NCBI GenBank assembly: GCA_951394405.1
Contig: OX596339.1
Span: forward strand, 434,001-498,000
Length of the DNA stretch: 64,000 nucleotides
Source: Coprinellus micaceus
Taxonomy: Eukaryota > Basidiomycota > Agaricomycetes > Agaricales > Psathyrellaceae
Direction: 5' to 3'
The position numbers and the translations under genes are program-made. The notes below the pieces were generated by a model. It searched no databases, was not told the DNA's origin, and saw only the letters and a program-made list of their open reading frames with translations. Positions 45,401 through 55,416 of this stretch are shown piece after piece (position 1 is the first letter of the stretch; each line of letters starts with the position of its first letter).

Positions 45401-48400
45401 TCTGTTATTCGTCATATATCAAATGTTTATTGTAGTGGACGTCAATGTAATCGAAGCTTCTTGAACAGATCTAAAAATACCTCCGAGGGGGATGGGAGGT
45501 GCGACCACATTAGGAAAAAGGGGGTTATCCAAAACGACCAGGCAGCGCCTGCGCCAGGGGCCTGTAAGGAATTTTGGATAACCCCCTCAGGCAGCTGATT
45601 GGGGATTTTGGAAAAAAATGTCGTCTACCCCTCACCAAATCTGCTAAACCCCTACTGTCACGTTTTTACTATGTTCAATAGTAGTCTTCCGGCTGTCGTC
45701 CCCCCGAAGAAGAAGCGCAAGCGAACGAAGTCCACCATCCGTTCCGATACAGACGACAAGGAGGGAGGGACTAAGATCACTTCACGGACGTGGGTGAAGG
45801 CGCTCAAGGACGTCAACGGCGTCCAGAGTACATGGCCGGTCCCCCGGGATAAAACTGGGTACCGGCTTAACTTCACTGGGGTCAATCTCTCCGAAGGGAA
45901 CAATGGAAGGGAACGCACCCTGGATGCATACCTTCGTGCCAAAGTGAGCTCTTGTGCTGTTTCACTGTAGGATCCAATGCTGACAGACGCAGGATCAGGA
46001 TGGATGGGGTGGGAGTACCGGACAGCCTGAGGGAGACGTTGACGTCTTCAACCTTACTCCCACTCAGGCTCCTGGAGAAGCGATCAGGTGTCGCCGTGTT
46101 GACCTTAAATGCCAAGGGGTCAAGGTTTGCACACACTTCGATCGGAGCCTTATCAAAGACTGTGTTCGCTATGAGAAAGACGGACATGAAGACATGGTCA
46201 CTGAGCTTTGGGAGCAAGTTCTCACCCAAAACGAGGTGGAGTCTGGCTCTGTGGAAGCCATCGTGGTCCGGTACGTTTCAAATCCTTTATTTGACCTGGA
46301 AATCTCAATGTCCACCATCCTTGTTCCAGATTCTATGAGCGTGTCCAGAATACCCAATGCAAGAAGCCAGGCTGTAACGGCGTCCCTGTCATCAAGCATC
46401 TCAAGAAGGTGAACCTTATCATACATATCTCGCGACATCAGCTAACACACCTTAATGCTAGCCTGACCGCAATGGAAAAACCCTCTTCATTGGCTGCTCA
46501 AAATGGCGCCCCGACGAGAGATGGGACCATCTTTACCTCATGCTCCCTCCCAATGTCCATGAGGATGCCCTTTTGGCTGCCGCGGGGGCGATGGAGAGCT
46601 TCCAGCAACTATGAAGTCGTCCCTGAATGCCAAATGTGCTGTCACATTGCATTCCTCATCGAAGAAGCCCACCTGTCGTACGTAGATGCCCACCGCAATT
46701 ACTAGTGTACCTTTCTTATCAGAATACAATAGCCTTCTCTCACATTATCAATGGCCGAATCGCACACTCGCCGATCACCAGGATTAAGTGCCCTACGAAG
46801 CTAACAATGTTTGCTCCCGTCGACACGAGCATCCTGTATGCTATTCTCATCATATCTGGTGCCCACAACCACCCACCACATCCTACCGCAAAACTCAGCC
46901 CAGAGAATAAGGGTGTCATTGACGAGGTGATTGACGCTGTGGGTCCATGTGGGCTCACCCCGCAGAAGCTCGATAACGGTAGCAACGATTTTTCTATCTC
47001 CCTGGGCAAATGCTAATTCAAACCTTTAGCATCATCAACAAAGCTTATGCTTGGCGGAAAGTCTCTGAGCATCGCCATCCCTGGGGTTCGACCAAACCAT
47101 CTCAGAAAGCGGATTCACGAGAAGAAAAAGGAGCTATACCCGTACGGACAGGGCTTTGAGGGTGCGTAGAGCCTCTTCGGGTGGCTGGATTAAACCTAAC
47201 ATGTCTTTCTGAAAAGGTGTGGTTCATCAGCACAACCTTGAAATGAAGAAACCTGTCGAAGAGCGATCCATACACTCGACTATGACCCGAAATGGAATCC
47301 ACCTCGCAATTACGGCGCTTCGGGCGCTATTAATGCGCATACACCACACGAAGTCTATTGCATTCGATTTTACATTCAAAAGGGTAGACGGGGAGACCAA
47401 TGAGTGGAGAGGCACTGGCCTTGATGAGGTATATGGTAAACGTAAGGCTCCACCACGCCTTTTGGCCCTCGTGTTCAGCTGGCTAACCGTTAACATCGTC
47501 GATAGGGATCACCTACATCACCGGATATTGCGACCGTGCAACAAGAGAGGCCTTCTCACTACTGTGGCAGGAAACCTTTCGGGTCGTGCTGGAGGTGACA
47601 GGAAAGCCACTGAAGTTGAAGGCCTTCTTCCCGGATGACCCTGACGCCCGCCTTATGGCTATCCTTGTAGATGGTGAAATTGCTCAGTTCCAGGGCCTTG
47701 GAGATTGTCTAGTCTCGTATGTCAGTACCTCCCCGCTGTCTTCCAAGCTTCTACATGAGGGTATCCTCCTGGCAAAGTTCGTAGTCAAGTTTTGCAAGGT
47801 TCATTATGAACGGTATGTTTTTCTCAGGTCTAACACACATCGTTAATTGATTCATTGATGGTAGGAACGTCGAGAAGCTTCAGTGCCTCGATAGGGCCGA
47901 CTTGCATCGACTCAAATCATTCCCGGGGCTGAAATCAAATGTAGAGGTCGAGGAGTGGCGTGCGTACTGTGTCACCTTAGGCGCACGTTACCCTGATGTC
48001 AAAGGTCGGTCCATCTGGCAGTTCACCCTCAAACACTGTGTCCGAACACCCATTATAGAGTGGTACGAACACAAAGTCAGGTTTCCGTACCTTCTTGAAT
48101 GCATTAACAAGTTCCTCTCGCCAATGGGCGGCGATGATTGGGACTTGACATACAATAATACCAACCTTGTCGAGGGTGCGCATGCCGGCAGGAATGCTGA
48201 AACTAGCACCAAGCTCCCTATGTTGGAGGCTATTCATCTGTAAGCTCACGGCCTTATTCCCCATTCATCGGTCGTCGTACTAACAGCAATCATCAAGGTC
48301 TCATCAGTTCGATAAGAAGGTGGCCGCTGAGCTCGAGGCCGACAAGGCAAACCTTGTTGCCCATCGACACATCAATGTCCTAGCCCGAAATGAAAAACTT

Positions 48401-49270
48401 TCGATGCAGCGCCGGCAGTGGGCCCAAAATAAGACCAACATCCGCGACGCTCAAATCGAGAGCTTTCACTCCCTCGGAAATGAAGTCGAAGAACTCACTG
48501 CGACGATTTCGAAATCCAAAGAAACCGTCAAGTTGCTCAAGGAAACCAAAAGTGCCCTCCACAAGGACGATCCGCAGCTCAGGGAGGTTAAGTCGCAGAT
48601 AGAAATGGAATCTAGGCGTCAGAAGGAGATAAACGCCGCTGTCAAGGCGCTGAGAGCACAGATCAAGGAGTTGAAGGATGGGCCATTGCTCGGTGTGCGT
48701 GGCTTGAACAAGCCTCGTAAGCTGGTGTTACCCCCTGCCGCCCAGGTAGGCATACCCTCAGCAGTCTCGCATATAGAAACTGGAGAAGGTGAAGGTGAGC
48801 TACATTCTCGGTTTCGTACGATGCTCTAACGCTTCTGGTATCAGCTTACGACCCGGCAGGGGCCTCCGACGATGGCAACCATGAAGCAGAAGCACATCCG
48901 CTCGACGATCCCGTGACCAATTGTGAGCTTAGCCCAATAGGAGTCGACTCCTTCACGGCGTATGGTACGTACCTCAACCCCAGATGGATATTTGTATGGT
49001 AACATGAACTCCTAAGACGAACCCATGGACCCTGAAACGACTCGGGATCCACAAGACCTCAACGGGGTGACCTCCCTGGCTGAACCTCCGGCGGTAACTT
49101 ATCATAGCTACCCTGAGCTCTACTGTGATACACCCACAAACCAACCTAGTATGTCGTGCTATGAAAGTGCTACGGTCCTCGCGGCTCGGCATCTGGCTCA
49201 CTGTTTATTTAGCTTTGGGTACCCCTTCGTACGACCGTATCAGTCAAGCGCTCGGGATGGATGTCAGTGA
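33441..49270 (+). CDS. MULE-type transposase gene, interrupted in an intron by the KDZ element
   Basis: Spliced gene with exons on both sides of the KDZ insert. Left part: MNSALPLAHPRFEPSDH, GEPEVFWRVNVRDAKFFRSL, FKAYPPAVANSGHSPYFSMN, MGPEYFDVNILQISAYREF, YFVPRYRDLHYFSVDNIEEW, a Ser-rich stretch and a basic KRRRKKRARK. Right part: VPPKKKRKRTK, LKCQGVKVCTHFD, NAKCAVTLHSSSKKPTCR, INGRIAHSPITRIKC, IISGAHNHPPHP, SIAFDFTFKRVDGETNEWR, ITYITGYCDRATREAFSLLW, MAILVDGEIAQFQGLGDCLV and LTYNNTNLVEGAHAGRNAET, then a helical tail ending near 49270. DxTFKR, LVDGE and NTN..E..HA..NAE are blocks of a fungal MULE-like RNase H-fold family (memory). Near 46611 the frame shifts by one base (codons ...SFQQL then a stop, resuming MKSSLNAKC). 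That suggests decay or a sequence error. Confidence 0.65.
34504..34511 (+). repeat. Left 8-bp target duplication of KDZ element (ACCAAATC)
   Basis: ACCAAATC occurs here and again at 45634-45641, directly outside the inverted repeats. It lies inside the host intron that starts at 34495 (gtgagt). Confidence 0.8.
34516..34639 (+). repeat. KDZ left terminal inverted repeat with internal palindrome
   Basis: Begins gtaggcgacgtttttttcca and ends taatgtggt. It matches 45504-45628 inverted with only a few changes. Inside it, gggggttatccaaaat (34557-34572) and gttttggataatcccc (34608-34623) form a nested inverted pair around a G/C-rich centre (cccctggcgcaggcgctg). Confidence 0.9.
34928..38743 (-). CDS. 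KDZ transposase with N-terminal CxC2 zinc cluster
   Basis: Cuts and pastes the 34512-45633 element; expected to act in the nucleus. ATG at 38743 (MPPLKKVRVEESILSCDSGS). The N-terminal part has an acidic stretch and KKKKRKR. The CxC2-type cluster spans CRGCQASLGSGGRTGVRCRD, WCESCIVSTHKH and LYLHRIERW. The catalytic part shows LFLAIDANFRLRRKDVSN (first Asp), IAASGIGAVLCARHDFHR, DLQKGER, YVNMDYIHLSG, NISYDIGCQWERH (second Asp), FFVPKFHLPAHKGEC and GVGRTDGECPERGW (Glu). All three acidic positions and the ligand-like Cys/His are present. The C-terminus ends with a helical, Trp-containing region (SQAGEWEKRALAWEASVKVV). About eight short introns; some are open in frame (for example one after QKGER), so naive translation overstates the length. 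No frame break was noticed. Confidence 0.85.
38945..40093 (-). CDS. KDZ-borne accessory protein, basic/acidic, function unknown
   Basis: Unknown function. ATG at 40093 (MVISTPLRLRQ), a 67-nt intron, then SSVAAATKISPSTYSTTVIQ, FLEPDKQEFCNIVACFAYQA, MARFHTCFPERYDEDLPARV, LRTTLKSASFHRRLVLPVIH, TAIIAQAKEAHLAAMKVVP, a basic AKKTATGKKRAITKKNRRGK, and an acidic tail DFSESDHESDSDYVEDN with stop at 38945-38947. Six or so short exons joined by 45-65-nt introns. The basic patch could be a nuclear signal or DNA contact. It lies just upstream of the transposase in the same direction, 202 bp before its ATG, so the two may be co-expressed. Confidence 0.6.
40479..41278 (+). CDS. KDZ-borne GRPxLYxSPEEK protein, possible divergent HMG-like factor
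   Basis: ATG at 40479 (MGRPRLYNSPEEKALAKGRD), continuing AKAWYER, then after a 56-nt intron NKKAVNKAKKKERKRNGALP. Two more introns lead to AKKRPRGEQKPEVSEELPPK and an acidic-helical domain: LKLSVRKVNGIPKRFREALD, FLEMVCERCIKIMAEFGDYR, LPFAKLRSSLETYQGFLLQL, MWKDLKLMSAHFDDIMCRAM, ending in TAG at 41276-41278. The N-terminal block (GRP, aromatic, PEEK, Y/W-E-NK, basic helix) recurs in basidiomycete proteins. Whether it is the divergent HMG-type domain reported from KDZ elements is my inference. It is divergently placed to the 38945-40093 gene, with a 385-bp shared upstream region. Confidence 0.55.
41449..42195 (-). CDS. KDZ-borne protein of unknown function, acidic tail
   Basis: Unknown function. 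ATG at 42195 (MPSNSRYLRVPWALRLLPET). The frame is open for 248 codons, but at least two stretches look like introns that happen to lack stops (gtgggtggta..ccatag near 41835-41900 and gtacgcccac..catacag near 41695-41742). Readable blocks: FSSLFRHNSIRYVHPAAEDC, CHYLGPRKITQAFQCCRFYG, SDTQLVSAVARAMYVLDVNA, GGISDGNFRYRSRS, and an acidic end with a run of five Asp before NWSIERQIDLLGMTYEQYSE. No known domain is recognised. It overlaps no other gene and converges on the 40479 gene. Confidence 0.5.
   Translation of the reverse strand: MPSNSRYLRVPWALRLLPETKAEIAFAGLIPRIKNQPSTPTFPASVEPLSSSHLTDFSSLFRHNSIRYVHPAAEDCHYLGPRKITQAFQCCRFYGRHISGWYAFEFLHPCFPSSVLYPSIEGGPLPCPTSDTQLVSAVARAMYVLDVNAGDGTPTLLFVPDLAHMHTGGISDGNFRYRSRSTRPNPTTSQDPGPSNTDEGNELGEDEGGDGSDEITWDDVPHDDDDDNWSIERQIDLLGMTYEQYSEA
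42400..45225 (+). CDS. KDZ-borne protein with homeodomain-like WFxNR motif and WW..P/GPLGIV tail
   Basis: Function unknown; probably DNA-related. ATG at 42400 (MPATWQATGQLEFLEARVDE). The first domain is FKAAQRTKKGMKKFFKRVNT and DFHDIWEEQRDEEYEPPKPL. A 52-nt intron leads to KIRSWFYNRTSAGRRGRARV, close to the WFxN(R) end of homeodomains. Then a coiled coil (ETKKEIKELRKQLIKEKREE), two more introns, LTVRTYHVGAGKGGVTWKGH, and a long Gly/Asp-rich linker (43500-44700). The end is ICWWNGMQPKARQGEESKLP, GPLGIVLVVIALRWWAGHAD and VEDLLAVFRRFGDA with TGA at 45223-45225. I recall this order (FL..K..F, WFxNR, WW..LQP..R, GL..VV.AL.WW) from an amplified Agaricomycete family; its role is not known to me. Confidence 0.65.
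45504..45628 (-). repeat. KDZ right terminal inverted repeat with internal palindrome
   Basis: Reverse complement of 34516-34639 with a few mismatches, including the nested ggggttatccaaaa / ttttggataacccc pair. It lies 5 bp inside the ACCAAATC duplication at 45634-45641. Confidence 0.9.
45634..45641 (+). repeat. Right 8-bp target duplication of KDZ element (ACCAAATC)
   Basis: Partner of 34504-34511. The host intron resumes here and ends with ttcaatag at 45681. Confidence 0.8.
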
Positions 49271-49626
49271 TATTGAATTCTTATTTAATCACACCCCTTC
49301 TGGTGAGCATCTCCCATCTGGCTAGCCTTCGGTGACAACTGAAGTCCTCACTAGGTTTATGTATACCAACTACGATGACTGCAACGATGGGCGATGACTA
49401 CTTGTCCGATTTCGCAGTAGAATTATTGTAGTGAGGGGAATGACTAAATTTGTCCGTGACAAAAAATACTTTGCTCGTCGTTTACCAAGCTACCCCACCC
49501 GCCGTTCTACTTGGCTGCAGTGAAGAGGCCACCACACGGGCGGCGGCAGCGGGCGTACCCTTCGCCGGCGCCCCACCTTCCGCATTGGGGGTCGCAGGCC
49601 GATGGGCTCTGGGACGGTTGTGCCAT

Positions 49627-49704
49627 CATCCTACTCTTTTACTCGTAATCCTACTCTTATTACCTACGGGTACGATCCCATTCCTACTTTTTTGTTCATT
49701 CCCC
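49627..49704 (-). repeat. Right terminal inverted repeat of MULE-like element
   Basis: Carries atcctactctttt-type units in inverted orientation to the left end, and is followed directly by CAAATCAAA at 49705-49713. Confidence 0.75.
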
Positions 49705-49713
49705 CAAATCAAA

Positions 49714-51593
49714 TGGTGTTCAAGTTCTTGTGATCACGGTTCTTGTTTGTGATCGTCACCTGTTTCGCCTTTTGCTTGTTCCTCGAATCCTACCTTCCTA
49801 TCCTTGTACCGGAGAAACCTCAGCTACTGCTTCGAGGATTTGGTGTGCAGGGCTACCTCACTCCGTAGACCTAGGAACCCGACAATCATATTCATTCTAT
49901 GCTCGTTAATTTAGATGCCATATCGCGACTGCGACCGCCTTCCGAACCGGGCGCTTAATCTGTCACGACCACTAGCTCGAATTCAGGGCCGAGCTCCTTT
50001 CAGCAGGATTCCTTCTCGTAGAGACCAGAGGGTTGACGAAACCACGCCGAAGGCAGCACGAAAATGACGAAATCACATCCCAATTGAATCGCTCCAGGCA
50101 TCGCAATCATGCCCTGCCCCTGAAGGTGTGGGATGAAACGCGACCAAGCCCGGGTATTGTATGCAGGGTCTCGGGCACAGCTGTTGGAAGCATCTGGAGA
50201 CGCCCTTCACGACTGACACTGTGCAGGTTGCGATGCAGCGCACAATGGGGTTTTTGCGGCAAGGGCAACCCATGACCCCTAGTGCCGTTGATTCAGAGGT
50301 CCCTGCTGAACCGAATCTTTGGCCCGTACAGCCCCTCTGGCAGGCCTCTGGCCATATGAGAGGCGATCTTTGGCGCTTGATTTGGAACATACGGCCAGCA
50401 GCTCAGTGTTCGGAGTCCGTACAAGGCAGCTAAGTTCCGACAGGGCAACCTCATCGATTGAAACCTCGAGGCCGACTCCGAATTAAATCACACTTCCACA
50501 AACCAGAGCGCTGCTCGGACTCTTAACCGGGTGTGTACTGGCCACCTTGAAAGCTCATCATCGCACCCTGATCATTTGCGAGACAGCTGGATTGCACACC
50601 GCGCATTGAGACGGGGAGAGGCAAATCACTCGTTCATCCATATCAGCCTATTCAATCCCACAGAAGCACTGTCCACCGAGTCAGTATAGAACATCCCTGG
50701 AATGAGTGTTATTCTCGCCTTCGCGGATGCCCTAAATCCTACGCTCAGGCGTTGCTCACCCACCTATTCGAAACTGCTATCCTCGGAACGGCTATCTTGG
50801 CTAGCCTCTGCAACGCCTCGTGCCTTCGTTGGAAACGAGTTGTGATAACAAGAGCCTTCACGCCGCTTGCACCGGAATGCGGGTACAAGGTTGACCCAGT
50901 TTTCTGACCTGCGAATTCCCTAGCCAATCCGAAGTCCGCTGAGGTGGTCAAGTCAATGTTCGAACCATTTCCGATCTACGCACTCCCTGAACGCGTCCCG
51001 CTGCAAGTAACCACAGCTTTCACCTCACGGTTACCCATTCCGGTGCTAGCCCTCGTCGGGTACGTACTCGTCACCTTCTTGTTGGTCCACGGGCTGAAAC
51101 GTTAGGTGCCTCCCGCAGCTTCATACTAGTAGTCCGCCCCTTGCGCACATTATATTGTCCTGACTTCCAAACCCCGTCAATCTATCGCACGATGCAGGCG
51201 AATAGCAAGGTTCCCTTTCCTCTACTCCCGCTTATCGCATCTCGCTTACCGAACGCCTCCGATGGCCCTACAGACACGAGGATCAAACTCTCTCACGGTT
51301 AATGGGCGCCTATCACAACTGACGACATTGCGATTGGCGAGCCAATTCTATGGGTTCAACTTGCTCAAACCGTCGGGATTTGTTCTAGTTTGAAAGCACG
51401 ATTTGGATCTGTCCTTCTTGAACAATACGTCGTGCGGGTAAGTACCCAAAGACGAATCACATCTGCTATAAAAGATGCGTGTTCGCCACATTGGTTGGCC
51501 CAGAATCGCAGAGGTCGCCTTCCTCAGCAGTGGGTATCCCCACTTCTCTCCCGTTCAAGCAGCCTCGCCACCTCCATCTCGTACCTCTGCAGC
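49714..51593. other. Intergenic region between MULE and A4
   Basis: No supported gene; open frames are short and lack motifs. Near 51302-51317 lies aatgggcgcctatcac, the A4 form of the candidate upstream motif. Confidence 0.5.
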
Positions 51594-52779
51594 ATGGCGC
51601 GCGGCGTACGGTCCAAACCAAAGAGCCCCCCCACGAGCGGCACCAAGGTCAGAATTCTTTCGCCGGACTTTACGTTCACTCTTTTGATTCGAATGTTGGA
51701 AGCAGAATGAGGTGTTTGAAGGGAACATCCATACCGAGAATCACAACGGGAACACTATTACCGAGTCGTCGAAGGACACCTTCAAATATGTGGATGATGT
51801 CATGCGAAGGGAAGTGGACAAGGTGATTGCGGGCTGGGGTTTGAGCGAAGTAGGCGATGCGAAGCAGACTCTGACCAAAGCGCTCTCGACCAATATGACA
51901 TGGGAAGAAGTCGAGCGCGTTTTCATGCAGAGCGACTTCTGGAAGCGAGATGGGGAGCCAAACCTGCACACTGACAGCTTCACTGCCCATGATGGTCACG
52001 TTCCGTTGCTCAATCGAGTCAAAATCGTCTTTTCGCAAAGGGTAAGCAGTAGTGCCCGCCTGTTCCGCATGACCTACGCTAATCACTCTCGTATAGTCGA
52101 AAAAGAACCTTGTAGACAAGAAAATTGGTGAATCAGAGGAGTTCATTCCCCAGGTTCGATGTACCACCCCCACGACACCGAATGCAACTTATTGCTAACG
52201 CTGGGATCCTCTCGACAGGCCGAGGATTGGTACGAGGCGTTCATGAACAATGCCGATATCAAGGAATCTGTCAAGGTCGACATCGGCAAAATGTTGGAAG
52301 AGCTTGCGACCGTAAACAATCTTGTCCTCGATTCCAAGGGTGACCCGGTAGGGCCAGTACAACGGGACCAACACGGTATCTTCCAGAAGTCATTTTTGGA
52401 CATCGGTATCATTCGCCTGCCCGATATCGACGATCCCCATGTGAAGGCAAGCTCGCCCATGTCAGTGGTTGGCCCATCTCACTCATGAGCTCTCAGGTTT
52501 TCGTTCTGAAATTGACGGTATGGAGTCAATACCTTCAGAAGAAAGCGAGCGTCCGGAGCGGAATCCGGGGAGGCGAGTTTCCCAGCTTGACTTTTCTTAT
52601 CCCCCGCGTCCTGACTCCACCCAGCTCTCACCTCCTGCACCTTCCGCCCCCGTCCAGGATATCTCAAGCAGATCACCGATCGCGTGAGCGAAATTCGAGC
52701 TAAGCCACAGCAGAAGGCGGTCTGTATGGCAGCCGCTCGGGGCGCCGCTGACGCTGTTACCTTCAGAACCACGGCTTGA
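51594..52779 (+). CDS. A-family protein, copy A4, with two GC-AG introns
   Basis: Unknown function. ATG at 51594 (MARGVRSKPKSPPTSGTK), a 58-nt intron, then NEVFEGNIHTENHNGNTITE, VMRREVDKVIAGWGLSEVGD, ALSTNMTWEEVERVFMQSDF and WKRDGEP. Further exons: KKNLVDKKIGESEEFIPQ, AEDWYEAFMNNADIKESVKV, FLDIGIIRLPDIDDPHVK, VFVLKLTVWSQYLQKKASVR, and a last exon LTSCTFRPRPGYLKQITDRV with TGA at 52777-52779. Two introns seem to start with GC (aag|gcaagc near 52447 and ggag|gcgagt near 52573), at places where A2/A3 have GT. It is more distant from A2/A3 and closest to A5 (both have LS-N/RMTWE and QSDFWKRDGEP). It is followed by C4. Confidence 0.7.
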
Positions 52780-53241
52780 CGGATTAATTATATGCACTCC
52801 TTCGTTTATGCAACCCCCCTTTCGTGGACCGTTCTCCGGCACTGTTCCCTCCCCATATGACTTGCCTTCCCCTGAGATCGCTCATGCCCCTTCCAAACAG
52901 GACTTTTTGTAACATATTGTAGCACACGCGGGATCATGTGTACAGCCTGAGATCGATTGTAACCTTTTATTGTTTGTTTCACATTCACAGTTTTACAATT
53001 GCGACATTGAGCGGACCTGAGCTGGACTCAAATTGGGAAGCCTACCTCTCTCACATCCCATTTATCGATTTCATCGGATATGAAGCCTAGATCGGGGTTT
53101 CACCCGGGATCTCACCTGTCCGTTGAGAAGTCTAAGGGACACTGTCACACCAGGCGATTCAGGATATATGAACCTCACTCTTCACGCTGAACCGGCATAA
53201 ACATACACCGAAAGTGTACTTGCCAGGCCGATTTGAACGTC

Positions 53242-55416
53242 ATGCATCGCAAAACCATTGTCAGTATGCATTTATTCTCGAGTGAGCTCGTACTTATTCT
53301 CGTTCTCGTACCTCGGCTTGCGTTCATCACAGAAGACCGAGAAGACCATCGCTGGGGCTCCAAGTACACCGGGAGCTACGACCGTAAGTGACCCACTACC
53401 AGGAATAAATCGCATGGCATAATCCCTACCTAGGGGAAGCAGGCTGAGATCGTCGAGCCACCGCCTTCCATGGAAACTAAGACTATCAACGAGGTGCGTG
53501 CGGCTTCCGCATTAACGACCGATATGGCTGGAGACTTACAGCCGTACACGTGCGCTTACTAGGCTTTACTGGGGAGTCAGCAGAAAGCAGAGCCTGCCCC
53601 ACCTGTCCCACCCAAAGATAACGTTGTAAGTGCCTGTTTCTCCGCTCCCAAGGGCCCACTAACGAGTATTTCCCTCTTGAAGGGTTCCACAAGCCCGGAC
53701 GCGCACCAAGTAATAGGCCAACCGAACTTGATGAACGGTGGAAATTCGGTGAGTATTACTTCCCTCATTTTGGCACACAGGTCGTTGACTAAGTGGTCCT
53801 CGACCCCACACTGCAGCCTGGACCGGCCGGCCTACCCAGTATACCACAGGCGAACCCAGGACCTGCCACAACGACCACCCATGCTAACGATGGTGCGGAC
53901 TCCCAGCCGCCACCTGTACCAGCCGCTACAAACTCCCTCGCCGTCAAGCCGCAGACGCCTCCCACAACTACGGGAGGAGCCGGTAGTATAAACGACCGCC
54001 CGAATCCCCAATTCCCATTCCCAGTATCTACTTCAGGCGGCAACAATGCCTCCAGCTCAACGATCGACAAGGGACAGCGTGGCTCGTCTGCCCTCCCTTC
54101 AGAGCCTTCGACAGGTGCACCAGCAGCGGGAGCCGTCCCCGCATCTCCTCAAGCCGACGGTGCTGACGCGGGGGCCAAAACCCCCTGTAAGACGAAGGTG
54201 AAGGGGACACCGATCAGGTCAGCGACGGTGGTCACTCTGCTGCGTACAGGTAGCGATGCGAGCACGGGGGAGTACGACCCTTATGCCGACCATGAGTTCG
54301 GCGCTACCACCGACAGTATCGCCTCCAATGAAACGTCAGGCGGGAACCAACCTCCGCCGGCCCATCCTTCGTACAATGCGTTGAAGATCGAGTCTGCGGT
54401 GAGTATGCCCTGATCATACATTTACCTTCAAGCGTCCCAGCTGATTACTCTGGTTCAGCTACGGACGGCTGGCACCGCGCGTCACGAGTTGGTGACGTTC
54501 TCCATCATCAAGGTCGCTCACTGGGACAAGGACCTTCAAGAAGAGCTCACGAAGACGGCCGACCTCGACCCCGACGATGTCCTCCGTTGCCTTACGCAAA
54601 ACGAGTTCGTCCGCCCCAGATTTGACGCCGACAGGGTGGCGAAGCGGTTTGCCAAATTCTCGTCATCATTGAGGGTACTCTCCCGTTCCGATTCAGAGGC
54701 AAGAAAAAACGTGCTAATTTCGGCCGCCCTTTAGGTGAAGCGTATTGCCTCCATCCTGGAGGAGCTCGAGATATCTGCTTCGAAGTTGGATAGCCTGCAG
54801 AGGCGACTTGAAGATCCGGGACATACTGCCCACGGGAACGACCCACTAGTGGGCATTCGAGATATTCGCAGTCGGAAGATTAAGATCTTGGACGTCGGGA
54901 TCGTCAAAGACGCTGCTGCGCCTAATCGTGGCGATCAGCATCTAGAGGTAGAGAGCTCATATCGTGGCCTTAGTTCCGGCGAGTTGACGCAGGAGTCTCT
55001 AGTATACCCGCTTGAAGCTTGAAGCTACTGTCCGACCGCCGTCTCCACACGGGGACACGAAAACCCACCCTAAGAATAATGTCAGCCTTTTCGCAGGTAC
55101 GTTCCGTCAGCAGCTCATGTCGCTCAATACCTGAACGCACCACTCCTTGGCAGAGGTTGTGCAGAGGACGTTCTCCCCTCGCGATCACTTTAGTCTTGAT
55201 GGAACCTCGAACGTGGAGGACGTGGATAACACGAAAACGCGCAAAGAGATCGTCACCCGAATCTTCCGTTCCTTACTCCCACTGAAGGGTAAAGTGAAGG
55301 GAAAGATACCGCAGCATTGGGCCCAAGCTCGTGCCAAGGTTGGGGTTTTTTTCAGTGGACCAACGGGTCACTCTCATCCTAACACGAACCCGCAGGCCTC
55401 TGGGAGCCGCGTCTGA
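53242..55416 (+). CDS. C-family protein, copy C4, long Pro/Ser/Thr-rich N-terminus
   Basis: Unknown function. Proposed ATG at 53242 (MHRKTI), then four small exons (KTEKTIAGAPSTPGATT; GKQAEIVEPPPSMETKTINE; ALLGSQQKAEPAPPVPPKDN; GSTSPDAHQVIGQPNLMNGG). A disordered Pro/Ser/Thr/Ala-rich exon follows (53819-54400). The family core starts near 54460: LRTAGTARHELVTFSIIKVA, DPDDVLRCLTQNEFVRPRFD, ILEELEISASKLDSLQRRLE, IRSRKIKILDVGIVKDAAAP, LEATVRPPSPHG, and a last exon VVQRTFSPRDHFSLDG running on to TGA at 55414-55416. TFSPRDHF matches the tail exon of the CC genes (TYHPRDSF). The N-terminus is much longer than in C1 or C3. It lies 463 bp after A4 in the same direction. Confidence 0.6.

Larger units (their letters stand above)
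34512..45633 (-). mobile_element. KDZ (Kyakuja-Dileera-Zisupton) DNA transposon, 11.1 kb, five genes
   Basis: Bounded by about 124-bp inverted repeats (34516-34639 and 45504-45628) and an 8-bp duplication. It encodes a KDZ transposase on the minus strand plus four further genes (38945-40093 minus, 40479-41278 plus, 41449-42195 minus, 42400-45225 plus). KDZ elements of basidiomycetes are known to carry extra genes, including divergent HMG-like proteins and TET/JBP dioxygenases (Iyer and co-workers, 2014, from memory). I see no TET/JBP gene in this copy. All five frames look open, so the element may be young or active. Confidence 0.85.
33178..49704 (+). mobile_element. MULE-like transposon, split by a nested KDZ element
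   Basis: The left end (from 33178) reads gagtatataccaaaagagtg; the right end, read inward on the other strand from 49704, reads ggggaatgaacaaaaaagta. The two align without gaps over at least 30 bp and share repeated AAAAGAGTnGGAT units over about 80 bp. Both sides are flanked by CAAATCAAA (33169-33177 and 49705-49713). A 9-bp duplication, long degenerate inverted ends and a MULE-type transposase gene inside agree with a Mutator-like element. Without the 11.1-kb KDZ insert and one of its target copies, the element is about 5.4 kb. Confidence 0.8.
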
